From assembly GCF_949628265.1 (NCBI RefSeq), contig NC_088787.1, positions 734,501 through 798,500 on the forward strand: DNA of 64,000 nt. The letters run 5' to 3'. This document shows positions 47,761 through 58,214 of this stretch, in pieces. Origin of the DNA: Cloeon dipterum. Taxonomy: Eukaryota > Arthropoda > Insecta > Ephemeroptera > Baetidae. The position numbers and the translations under genes were made by a program. The notes beneath the pieces were generated by a model, which was given only the letters and a program-made list of their open reading frames with translations, was not told the origin of the DNA and did no database searches. Positions within the stretch are counted from its first letter, which is position 1. Each line of letters opens with the position of its first letter.

Positions 47761-49484
47761 ATGGCTGGTTTGATTCTGATGACAGTGGCCTCCAAGAAGC
47801 TGAAGGCCCTGCAAGAAGGGCTTCTAACCGACGTTGTCTTCCTTGTCGGAGAAAACGACGAAACGGCGATGGTATATCATTTTTTCTTTAAATAAAATCG
47901 AAATTTAATGAATTTTAAAAATTCAAGGAAATTCCGGCTTTTAAAATCGAGCTCATTGTGAGCAGCAAGTATTTCGCCAACCTATTCAACAACAATCTGA
48001 CCCTGAAATCTGATGAGAAAGTCAGGTTGAAGAACATCGAGCCTCAAGTCTTCCTTTTCATTGTCGAGTGAGAGATGATTATAATAATTAATTTTGTCCA
48101 TAATATTTTCCTTTTAAATTTTGAGGTTTACTCACCTGAGTGGACGGCTGGTGTCCGACGTGGACAGCCTGGAGACGTGCCTGAAGCTGGCGTGTGCCGC
48201 TGAGGAGTTCATGATTGAAGACCTGGCTGCTTTGTGTTCCAAACTGCTCGAGGACAAGTTCCTCAGTTTTGAAAACGTGTGGGCCGTGCTCAGCGAGCAC
48301 CTCATGGTCCAGAGCATCGCTTCGCCGTGTCTGCAAGTGAGTCATTGGATCTAAATTGCAGGGCGCACATATTATTCGTTTAAATTTCAGTTTCTATGTT
48401 TGGAGACAAGAGAGTGTTTGTTGAAGGAGAAAAGCTTCCTTGACGCCAGCGAGGAGGCCGTCAAGCTTTTCGTAACTCTGGAAAAGATGAATATTTCCGA
48501 GTCTGAACTGTTGGAAGCGTGTCTTGATTACGCATCAAACAAAGAGGATCAAAGGTGATTTATAATTAATTATTTAATTAAATTCCAAATAATTCCTGCA
48601 GGGATGTGTTTCGCCGATGTTTTCTGCGCGACCTTCGAATTCTCGCTCTCGACTCGGTTGACCTTATTAAATTGGCTCCTTTTCTCACTTCTGAGGAAAA
48701 AATCAGCATTGTCAGCTGCACGAGTCCTTTAACGAAGATGATCGGAGCAGCCCCGCAGCTTTCGCCTGGTCTCTGCCCAATTTCAGAGGAGAGATCAGAA
48801 AAGATCGTGATCGTTGGCGAGCAAACGCTGACTTTGATTCCAGACTGCCACATCCTGAGCCCTAAAGAGATTTACCTAAAAATGGACAATATAGCGAATT
48901 ATATCTTTGGTCCAGATGTCCACGATACTTTCGTTTTAACTCTACAGTCTAGAAAAAGCATCAAGATTTTGGGCGTTGAAATCGTCAACGGCTTGGACTT
49001 TCACGACGTAGCCTTTGGAGGTGGCGGCGAAAGGTAATTCCCTAATACAGGCGTTTAAAACCATCTTGACCCTTTTGTTTTCAGTGTTTCTCGAAAAACA
49101 CTACAATTTGAATTGATCGAGTTCTCCGTCACGAGTCCTTTGGAGTACGACGGCTTGCGAGTTCATCATGAAGTCAAGCAGGATGAAAATTCTGTTACCG
49201 AATCTGGAGGTTGCACCTTTGTAAAGCTTTCTACTCTTGTTCCTGCTGGAGCGATTTTCGTTTTCAAGGCGAGGTTCAAAGAAAACACTTTCTTGAGAAA
49301 GTTGTCCTTCTACGCCGACGACCTGAAAAGATTCAACGAGGAAGCCACCATGAACGTGTTTAGTCGTGTAAATAACGGCGCATTCTTTGCGTTTCAAGAT
49401 AGTAAATGCGAGAACAGAAAAACTCATGCAGACACTTTCTGTATTTTCAAATCAATTCAATTTGCTGACATGGATTATAAATAG
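47761..49484 (+). CDS. BTB-BACK-PHR-like protein (BTBD1/2/3/6 type)
   Basis: Six exons: 47761-47871, 47928-48067, 48126-48336, 48391-48554, 48602-49033 and 49085-49484, about 485 aa, all phases consistent. Residues about 20-120 form a BTB/POZ domain (L-T-D-V-V-F-L-V-G, then F-K-I-E-L-I-V-S-S-K-Y-F, and F-T-H-L-S-G-R-L). About 130-240 is a BACK-like helical region (C-L-K-L-A-C-A-A-E-E-F). The rest resembles a PHR beta-sandwich. Such proteins serve as substrate adaptors for Cullin-3 ubiquitin ligases. The M-F of the usual M-F-G/S-N is replaced by L-F-N-N, so it is a diverged member. AATAAA lies at 49512-49517. The spacer 49485-49984 shows no other gene. Confidence 0.85.
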
Positions 49485-49984
49485 AAAGAAATGTATTTGT
49501 CTCTTCAAATGAATAAAAATTCATCAGTGCATTCCAATCTAGTTTTTTTTTAATACCAAGTGTCTAATCCGTTTCTTCTTTCATTTTTAGAAGGAGACGG
49601 AATTGACAGAATTGCCTCTATAATATTATATAGGCTACAAATAAGTATGAGGATACAAACAATATATTTTATGTCAATAAGGCAGTAGCGGTTGAGACAA
49701 TTGACACTATAAAATGTTTTTAAATTCGCTGTTTTCACTTTCGTTAGCCTCCGTGGGTCAAACAATATTTTTAACGTCATAAACACTACAAACTAAAAAT
49801 CAAAATATATTTATAGATTGTTCCACACCTCAGTTGTAAATTTTATGGGTGGTATATCAGTAGTCTTCACGGCGCATGACAATTCATTTCAATTCAATAT
49901 ATAAAGAAAGCATTTAGAAATCATTTCAAATTAAAGTTTTATTTTATTCGGTCGAGTGTACATAAGTGAAGGAGTTTGGTCAAA

Positions 49985-52010
49985 ATGGGATTCGTAACGT
50001 GTGGCCCAAATGAAGTTCTCGTCGTTGCAGGTGAATCAAGAGCATGCAGACCTTTTCTCAGTTAATAACGCTCAAATTCGGAAATTCTGAATGTCTTAGG
50101 TGTTGGCCACAGGAAACCAAAGCTCGTTCCTGGAGGGGTCGTCTTCGTGTGGCCGTGCATCCAGCAAGTTAACAAGTTTGTATAATTTTTACGTTTCTTT
50201 TAGGATAAGCTTCGTATCGACGACTCTGAACCAGCGGGGGTCAGATTCGTCCGGTGGAGTATAGCGCGAAAAAACGGTCACGTGAAAATCTACGAAAAAC
50301 ATTATTGTGACATAAATTGCATTACTCTTAACTAATTGTGTCTTTTGGATCGTAAAAACAAACTCTTGACACTCGAACGGCAATCCAAACGAGAGCTTTT
50401 TGCTTCCCACTATCAGACGCCATCTTGGATCTGCGCAGTGCGAATTAATTTTATCGCACATCCGGCTCCCGCTGCTCTGAACTTGAATTAGTTGTTATTT
50501 CATAACTCTTGCCATAACATTTTGTTTTCCGAGAAATTTAACAAACATTTCCAAATGTTTTCAGGCTCAACCTGAACACAATGACGATTCAAATAACGAG
50601 CAACAAAGTGTACTCGATTCAGGGTGTGCCCGTCTCCGTGACAGGAATCGCTCAGGTCAGTAATTGTTTCAAGAAAGCCAACCAAATTGAGAACAAAACC
50701 GTGGTTACAATTTCAGGTCAAGATCCAGAGCCAGCACGAAGAGATGCTGGAGAGAGCTTGCGAGCAGTTCCTGGGCAAAGGGCAGGACGAGATCAAGAAC
50801 ATCGCCCACGAAACCATGGAGGGCCACCAGCGGGCCATCATCGGTTCGATGACCGTCGAGGAGATCTTCCAGGACCGCAAGAAGTTCAGCCAACATGTGT
50901 TCGACGTCGCGTCCTCCGACCTGATCAACATGGGCATCTCAGTCGTCTCCTACACCCTGAAGGACGTCCATGATGAAGAGGTAGGCTCTGATTTGCCCTT
51001 GGACTGGTGTAAAAATGAGTTTTTAGGGCTACCTGATTGCCCTGGGCATGGCCAGGACGGCCGAGGTGAAGCGAGACGCGCGGATCGGTGAAGCAGAGGC
51101 GCGCAAGGACGCCAGCGTCCAGCAGGCCAAGGCTGAGGAGGAGCGGATGGCCGCCCGCTTCGTCAACGACACGGAGATCGCCAAGGCCAAGAGGGACTTC
51201 GAAATCAAGAAGGCGGCCTACGACGCCGAGGTCAACGCCAAGAAAGCCGAAGCGGAACTCGCCTACGAGCTGCAGGCCGCCAAGACCAGGCAGCAGATCC
51301 AGGAGGAAAACATGCAGATTAAGGTATTTTACGGTTGACCCCCTCTCTCAGACTGGAGGGCAAGAACAGTAAAAAACGTTTGATTTGTCCAGGTTGTGGA
51401 GCGAACTCAGGCGGTGGCGGTTCAGGAGCAGGAGATCGTGCGTCGGGAACAGGTCCTGGAGGCGACGGTGCGCAAGCCGGCCGAGGCTTCCAAGTTCCAG
51501 TTGGAGACCCTGGCCGCCGCAAACCGCAACAAGGTCATCCTGGAAGCGGAAGCAGAAGCCGAGGCGTTGAGGGTGCGCGGCGAGGCCGAGGCCGCTGCCT
51601 TGCAGGCCAAGGCGGCCGCAGAGGCCGAGCAGATGGCCAAGAAGGCCGAGGCGCTCAACGAGTACCAGGAGGCGGCCAGGGTGGCAATGATGCTCGACGC
51701 CCTGCCAAAGGTAATTTCTTCTCAGGGCTTTCTCGAGGGTCATTAACTCGTTTGTTTCCACGCAGATCACGGCCGAGGTGGCCAAGCCGCTGACCCAGGC
51801 CAAGAAGGTGACCATGGTGTCCACCGGCGACGGCCAAATTGGAGCCGCCAAACTGACCGGAGAGGTGCTCGACATGGTCACACGCATGCCACAACTCGTC
51901 AAACAGCTCACTGGAGTCGATATTTCATCCAATGTAAAAGCGATTTAGACGCATTTTTCGGTCCTAATGGTCCTGTCTCGTTTCAGTCTGCTATGGTGCC
52001 TATGGCGTAG
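49985..52010 (+). CDS. Flo1: Flotillin-1 (reggie-2)
   Basis: Eight exons: 49985-50030, 50100-50175, 50565-50655, 50717-50980, 51027-51323, 51393-51710, 51766-51933 and 51987-52010, giving 427 aa, the usual flotillin-1 length. It starts [10 protein letters not shown], the conserved acylated N-terminus, followed by an SPFH/Band 7 domain ([10 protein letters not shown]) and a long heptad coiled coil rich in E-A-E-A repeats. It ends near M-V-T-R-M-P-Q-L-V. Flotillins scaffold membrane microdomains at the cytoplasmic face and act in endocytosis and signalling. Exons are markedly GC-rich compared with neighbours. AATAAA at 52086-52091. The 390-bp second intron (50176-50564) shows only short antisense frames. 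Confidence 0.97.
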
Positions 52011-52264
52011 TCAAGAACAAGAAAATATTGATTCAAGATTCTAGAAAAAATGTTATGATTTTCTTTAAAAGTTAATAAATGACTAAATAAAGTCTGTGAT
52101 TTTTTCTCTCGCTCCTCTGCGTGAAGTTACTGTGAAAAATTGGAATATGAAATTTTATGGTGCTCAAAACTAACACTGAGAGGCTTGTATTGCTCAATTG
52201 TGGACTGATTCTTGCATTTTTGCAAGTTTTGTCCACCCGCAGTTAAAAATCAGCTGTTGCTTTT

Positions 52265-52510
52265 AAGCGGTAAATTGTGAGTGGGTGTGAGGAAGAGAGT
52301 TAGATCTGTAGGGCGAAAACTTCGGCTTTGTGAACTTTATTCTAATAATTTTATGCACCTATTACAATTAGGATTAAAAAATATCAAATATTTTAATTGA
52401 TATAGACGCATTAATTACGATAATATCAAGTATTTAAAAATCAGATTCCTAGCTCCTTTTCTCACACTTCTTATCTCGGAAGCTGGACGCAGCCTACCTC
52501 TTTTTCTAAT
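52265..52510. repeat. Second copy of the BTB 5' region
   Basis: Shares the promoter-side sequence of 47486-47735 in the same orientation (GAGAGTTAGATCTGT, CTCCTTTTCTCACACTTCTT, GCTGGACGCAGCC). No BTB coding sequence follows; instead CCTAGGTAAGTAAT resembles a splice donor. Probably a relic of a tandem duplication. Confidence 0.65.
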
Positions 52511-54777
52511 GAATCCTAGGTAAGTAATAGTGTAAGCCTTAGAAATGTTCTAATCAAAAATGTAAACTGAACTAAAACGAAAAATAATTGTTTTCAAAGA
52601 GTTGTATTATTATAAATAAACTTTTTCCTCCTTCGGTAGTCTCATTTTGTTTTTTTGTAGAATCGACAACGACACGTAAGACCTAGAAACCGTAAATATC
52701 ACAAATATATTTAACGCAGGGAAGTGAAAAAATCACTTATATTAAAACAACATGTTTGGAAGAGTTATAAAAAGAATAACAAAAGCCTACAAATAATATA
52801 TCACGTGATGAAATTTCCGGGAGGGTTAGCAATGACTTATTTGAAGTTATACTTGTTTAAGACCGTCATTGAAATTGGGGGAGAATTGATTTAATTTTTT
52901 AAAACACAAAGCATGAGAGCAATTTGCAATTTTGGTAGTTATGCAACGCGCGGAACTCAGCAGTGCGGCGAAATGCCTACATTCTGGTTTTGCTGGCGAC
53001 TTTGCTTCTGCGAATTATTGAACGCGACAGTGCAAATAGTTTTCAGTGATAATCTCTGAACACTTTTAGATAGCAAGTGGAGAGGCAGTAGTAATACCTT
53101 TACATACCCTGCGAACGAGATGGGAATCTGGTCTGAATCGAAATACAGTTTTTTAATTAATTAAATTACGCTAAAAAGCGAGGAAACTCCAGATATCTTT
53201 TTTATATCAAATATTATTCCATACCGTGAATGATTCCATTTTTTTAAACTTTTTTATCTCTCCAATGGACAACGCAGAATTTATCTAGGATCGTTTTAAG
53301 ACCAATTATGAGCAAATACAATAAACATTCTACGAAATAATACATTTTTAATGTGATTTTTGCACTTTTTGTCTGTAAAATTAGCATGGGAAAGGGTTAA
53401 TTCCCAATTTTTTTCTGAATGGGGACCCAAAATGGGTTCTCACCTGTTTCATCGCATGCGTAGTACCAACGCCGGTCTGAAACCAGATTTTGAGATTTTT
53501 CCCGCCCATACACAAATTAAAATTGATTTTTTCCATTTTTTTCTTTGCCACAGCGCGAAAATGGTTTTATTTTTGTTAAAATTCGGCCGTGTGTCCGATC
53601 GTCGACCACGACCCCTCATCGGACAAGTCTTGGTCTGCGCTTTGACCTGGCATACCCTGGTGACCTTTTTCAGGGTACCCCGACCTGAGATCCTCTACGA
53701 GGCCTGTTTTTCATGATTTTTCAGCGATTTCAAGCACATTTGGCGATAATCTTGCCACTCACCAACCTTCTTCAGGTCATGCGACCTGAGATCAGGCCCC
53801 AGACGGTTTCTCTGCGGTTTTAACGCCGCCTAAACGGACTTTAAGAGCTGGCGCGGAGTATCAGCGTCGGCCAAAAGATTCACATTTCCATTTCTTAGCG
53901 TTGAACGGCCAGGTAAATAATTTTTTCCTTCTGCTGACCAAGCATATCAAAATAGAAACGATTATTTTCTATAACAATTTAACTGCCACGTACAGAAAAA
54001 ATCAAAGTGTCAATGTAATGTCTTAAACGTGCGGTGAATAATAAAATAATCTTATCTATCTCGAGGAGATCGGTTGCTATGCCGCGACTGTTGAACTGAT
54101 AGTAAAACGAGAGCGAAGCTGCAGTGATTCACTTTATTGATAACTCGCGAGAGGTGAATATCGCCGACAACCAGTCGATCCGCACGTCTACCACATCGTG
54201 AAGCAGCTGGTGCGAGTCGCAGGTGTGCACGTCCTCGCGCGAGTTGCCCTCTCTGAAAACTTGGAAGGCCGCTGCCCTGGAAAATTTCTTCACTTCCCTG
54301 GCAATGTGAGATCAACTAAAAGGTAGGTGAAATGTTTTTAGCTCTGCAGTTTATTAAATTCGTGCTGACCGTTTGGTAGCATCGAGGTTAAATTACAAAA
54401 GAGTGCGAACTATAATGTATTTTACATCGAATTATTTAACAGAGAAAACAGAGCACGAATTAAATATTATTCTTGTGCTTGAGTCAATTACAGTAAAATA
54501 CTTATTATGGAGAGCAAGAAAGGGCAAACAGTTCTAAAAAGATCCATCACTGAGTAATTTCACGCCGCACTGAGCTGCATATTACATTTTCTATCCCTAA
54601 TCACGTTCACTGTAACCTTGCTCTTCGTAGAGGGTGGGAAATTCTGCTTTAGGGTGCAGATTCCTTGAGCTCTGGTGGGAAATCGTCCCACGGTTGTACC
54701 ACCCTAAAGGAAAAAACAAACACTGATGGCGACTGCAGCCTCACGGCGATGCGCATGCGCGCACGGCTGTTGAATGG
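52511..54777. other. Intergenic, no gene seen
   Basis: AT-rich. It contains a partial repeat copy (53560-53830, listed separately) and a GC-richer stretch at 54125-54310 open on both strands, in which I recognise no family. The stretch 54600-54720 has short inverted words (GGTGGGAAATCGTCCCACGG) but does not fold as a tRNA. Confidence 0.4.
53560..53830. repeat. Dispersed repeat family, copy 5 (partial)
   Basis: Shares GATCGTCGACCACGACCCCT, CTTTTTCAGGGTACCCCGAC and a following ATCTTGCC...CAGGTC stretch with 9630-9840 and 13840-14040, 40 kb away. Diverged and lacks the rest of the unit. Confidence 0.6.
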
Positions 54778-54995
54778 AATTCATGTTTTATTTTCCATGC
54801 AAAAATTACGGAATTTTTGTCTAAAATTTAGCCAACTTGCCTGCGGTTTAAAGTAATAAGTTTGTCGTGTGTGCTGAGTTGCTGACTGATGCGATAAGAT
54901 AAGATTAACTGAGCAGCCTCTTGAGACAGTTTTCGTGCGCGTGTTGCCCTTTCTTCTCCCCAACCGCTGACCCGCCGCGTTGTTTGATGGTCGGA
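54778..54995. repeat. Three-copy local repeat, unit 1
   Basis: Begins in TTTATTTTCCATGC, with TTTAGCC in the middle, GATAAGATAAGATTAA and CTTGAGACAGTTTTCGTGCG. Units 2 and 3 are 55527-55735 and 56223-56470. Confidence 0.55.
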
Positions 54996-55526
54996 AAATA
55001 AATTAAATAAAATTTATTCCAGTTTAAATAGTAGTTCTTGCACCTCAAATTATTAATTAGCCAGTCTGTTTGCTGCCATTATTAAGTCATATTAAGGAGT
55101 GTCAAAGCAGTGCGAGATATTTGAGCAGTTCGGGGATCTAATACCAATGTCAGAGATGGCAAAAAGATGGTTAGTTAAGTGACTCGAAATACTCAAATTG
55201 CTCGACGGACTGGTAGAATGCGCCCCTTGCTGATTTTCGCACCCTTCCAGCGGCTTTAGGGACAAATATCCGTCATTTCAATAAAAAGACGTGGTGCAGA
55301 GAGGCGAAAAGCTGGCCACTCGGGCCACTTTGTTCTAAGCTTGGCGGTGCTTTTGGGACCCCGTGAGCTCATACGATCATAGCCCACGAAATGTGCTAAG
55401 CAGTTGAGGTTCGAAAAATAACTTCATAGACTGTTAAGCTATTCTTTAACGTCTTGCATTAAAAAAGTGTCCTTTTATTTGCGGAGTGTTCAGAAATATG
55501 AATTGAGAAAACACAGCAAGATAAAC

Positions 55527-55735
55527 GGAAATTAAATTACATTTTTCATGCATTTTGCTGATTTTCTTAAAGTTTAGCCAAAGAGCTTGCCGTCCACTGC
55601 ATGACTGTAGTGATAAGTGATTAGATAAGATTAATCGAGTGACCATAAGAGTGGTTCTTAGACTTTTCGTGCACGTGTTGCTTTTTCCTCTCCAGCCGCG
55701 TGACTGACCAACGGATATGTTAAATAAAATTCATT
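55527..55735. repeat. Three-copy local repeat, unit 2
   Basis: Same order of landmarks as unit 1 (TTTTTCATGC, TTTAGCC, GATTAGATAAGATTAATCG, AGACTTTTCGTGCACGTG). Between this and unit 3 lies an inverted pair, 55817-55875 and 56165-56225, with GTTCGAAGCCGCCAAC in one arm. Confidence 0.55.
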
Positions 55736-56222
55736 CCACTTTAAATAGGTGTTTTTTAGGAGAGCTCTCAGTAAAATGAATAGAGGAAACACATGAAGAA
55801 TTAATGGAATTCGCCAGTTGCATAAGCCTTTACTGTTCGAAGCCGCCAACTGATGGAGCCACCGTATACTTTCGTAATAAATTTAACTTTAAGGAGCTTC
55901 CGCTACGATTTCACAATCAATCCTGCTACTGGTGCATTCCTCACATAGTTTGCTTTCTTTTGACGTGCTGAAAGCCAAGATCATTTCAACCATTCACCGC
56001 AGAAAATTTGGAAAATATTTTATTTTTCAAAAATATATTTTCACGGTTCTATGGCGATTGGTTTTCAGCATGTCAAAAGAAAGAATATTAAAAGTAGAGA
56101 ATGCACAATAGCAGGATTGAGTCTGAAATCACAGCAGAAGTGCCTTAAAATTTTATTTTTTATTCAAGTATACGGTGGCGCTATCTGTTGGCGGCTTCGA
56201 ACACTAAAAGCTTATGCAACTG

Positions 56223-56470
56223 GTTTATTTTTCATAGCACATTGTACAATTTTTAATCTTAAATTGAGCCAACGACACGCGTGATAAAACAAAGTTTGAC
56301 ATTTGCTGCGATTAAGGGCGGTCAAAGTACCGTCCTTAGCTGCGCGATAAGATTGCGAGTGGCCTTGAGAGCGGTTCTTAAGACTTTTCGTGCGCGTGAT
56401 TCCAGATTCCCCTCGTCATCAGCGGACCTGCCGCGCAGCTGATTGACGAAAATATTATCTTGCCGTATCG
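56223..56470. repeat. Three-copy local repeat, unit 3
   Basis: Landmarks TTTATTTTTCATAGCACA, TTGAGCC, GCGCGATAAGATTGCGAG and AAGACTTTTCGTGCGCGTG. About 35 bp of added sequence in the middle. Confidence 0.5.
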
Positions 56471-56510
56471 ATTAAAAAAAATAAGCTTTGGGATCGACAC
56501 CCGAATTAAA

Positions 56511-56795
56511 TGGGGCAGATTACGGCCAACGCAACCTTGAATGAAAGTGGACACGCTGGGAATAAGGATAGCATTGTACAGTGTTTCAAGGTCAAGCTAA
56601 AAAACAGTGCCGTGCTCTGCACCCTTTAGTAGAGTTGGGCACTCTTCATCTTAAAGTGGTTATCAAATTTTGATATGATATTTTAAATATCAGCGATGGG
56701 AGCGTTAATACGGCACTCTGTATTTTAGCTTGACCTTGAACCACTGTAGAGCGTTGCTATTTTCTTTCAAGTTTGCGTTGCCGTAATCCACCCCA
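56511..56795. mobile_element. Inverted-repeat element (MITE-like)
   Basis: Arms with TGGGGCAGATTACGGC at the left and the inverse GCCGTAATCCACCCCA at the right; both arms hold TTCAAGGTCAAGCTAAAA in mirrored order. Noncoding, related to the elements at 56849 and 57063. Confidence 0.65.
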
Positions 56796-56848
56796 ATGTA
56801 AATTAAATTAATCTAAATTCATAAAATATCGAGACACTCATTTAGCTT

Positions 56849-56975
56849 CAGGGGGCGAATTAAGGCACCGTTTTTTAACTCGACCTTGACAGAAAATGGC
56901 AACGCTGGGCATAAGGCTTTCATTGTACAGTGTTTCAAGGTCAAACTAAGAAAGCTTGTCATAATCCGCTCCCTG
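56849..56975. mobile_element. MITE of the same family
   Basis: Left end CAGGGGGCGAATTAAGGCAC and right end ATAATCCGCTCCCTG, with GGCAACGCTGGGCATAAGG inside, matching the neighbours. Confidence 0.6.
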
Positions 56976-57062
56976 AATAAATAAAAATATAAATATCAAT
57001 CGATACTTTTAAGACGATAATATCAAAATGAATATTGTTTTTCAAAAATACTTGAACATTTT

Positions 57063-57179
57063 CTAGGGGTGGATTTTATGGCAACGCAGCCTTGAAAGAA
57101 ACTGGCAACGCTGTGCACAAGGAAAGCGTTGTATTTTTTCTAGGCCAGGCTAAAAAAGAGTGCCATAATCCACCCCTAG
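57063..57179. mobile_element. 117-bp MITE, youngest-looking copy
   Basis: Ends CTAGGGGTGGATT and AATCCACCCCTAG are near-perfect inverted repeats of about 20 bp, including the following TATGGCA. Internal GGCAACGCTGTGCACAAGG matches the two copies just upstream. Confidence 0.75.
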
Positions 57180-58214
57180 GTTGCCTTTTTTACCGTGTCG
57201 AGATTTTTATGCTCTTTATAATTTTCTTGGTAAAAATTGGAGAGATTTTATTTTTGACTTTTTTGAGCCTCAGCTCAGCAGGCTAGCAGCTTACCGGGTT
57301 CCAGGTCTTAACATTTCCTCTGAGCGGATAACATGGGACCCGAGTGGTCGCAGAGGAGCTTCGGCCTTATGCGGCCATCTTTTGCCTCCTCACACCATGG
57401 CCCAAGGCCATTTATTAAATCGCTAGACATACTTCCATAAAGCCGCTGGAACGACGTAGTGAAAGGAATAAATCTTGTCAAAGCGCGATGTTAAAACTTG
57501 TTTCAATGAGAGGTTTTATCCCCGTCGAAGGGTGAAAGTATGCAAACCGGCACCCTCGCGTGAACTTCAAATCTCAGAAAAAAGAACAACCAACCGTCAA
57601 CGATATCCATATAAAGAAATGAACTCCATCATTGAAGATCTGCGGTGTGTTTTATTCGAGAAATTTTCGTGCGATCCATTGAAATATTTGATGCGTAAAA
57701 TCCGTTCATGCTTGGTTGCATTGAGGAATACGCACATTTAATGTTCGATTAAGTCACGTGCAGCAAAATTTATTGTACGTTGATTGGAAAGCCGGTGCTA
57801 GATTAAGCAAAAAGCCAAAAAAGGTAAGAAAAAGGTAAGACATGATCTTGCCGATGGATGTATTAGTATAAGTTTTTAAATATTTATGATATGTTGCGGC
57901 CAGCACCAGAGTTGTCGTGCGGATGGACCCGGATAGGACTTGTCAAAAATTTCATTTTAAATACAGTGTGGGCGTTCTTGTTCTTGCACGTTCAAAAGAA
58001 CTTCTAGCATTTTATATTGAATGTCATGCGCATTATATGCAGAATTAAACTTCCTATAACCATCACACCCCTTGCAAGTTATGACCCAAAGGTGCCAGCC
58101 GCCTCACTAGTAACCAGGTTAAAATTTTACCCCAGTCGAGAACTGGACACCAATCATTTATCCACCACCTTTGAGGTAATTAGTGGTTTTCACTGAATTT
58201 TTTCAGAGGGGAAA
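57180..58214. other. Flank upstream of the caspase-NACHT gene
   Basis: A frame of 88 codons at 57475-57741 has no recognisable domain. No promoter element stands out. Confidence 0.4.

Noticed and set aside
51335-51793. Glycine-rich and other frames overlapping flotillin exons
   Set aside because: Out-of-frame shadows of GC-rich flotillin exons 5-7.
54600-54720. Possible tRNA or structured RNA
   Set aside because: Short inverted words are present, but no cloverleaf, anticodon arm or T-loop motif.
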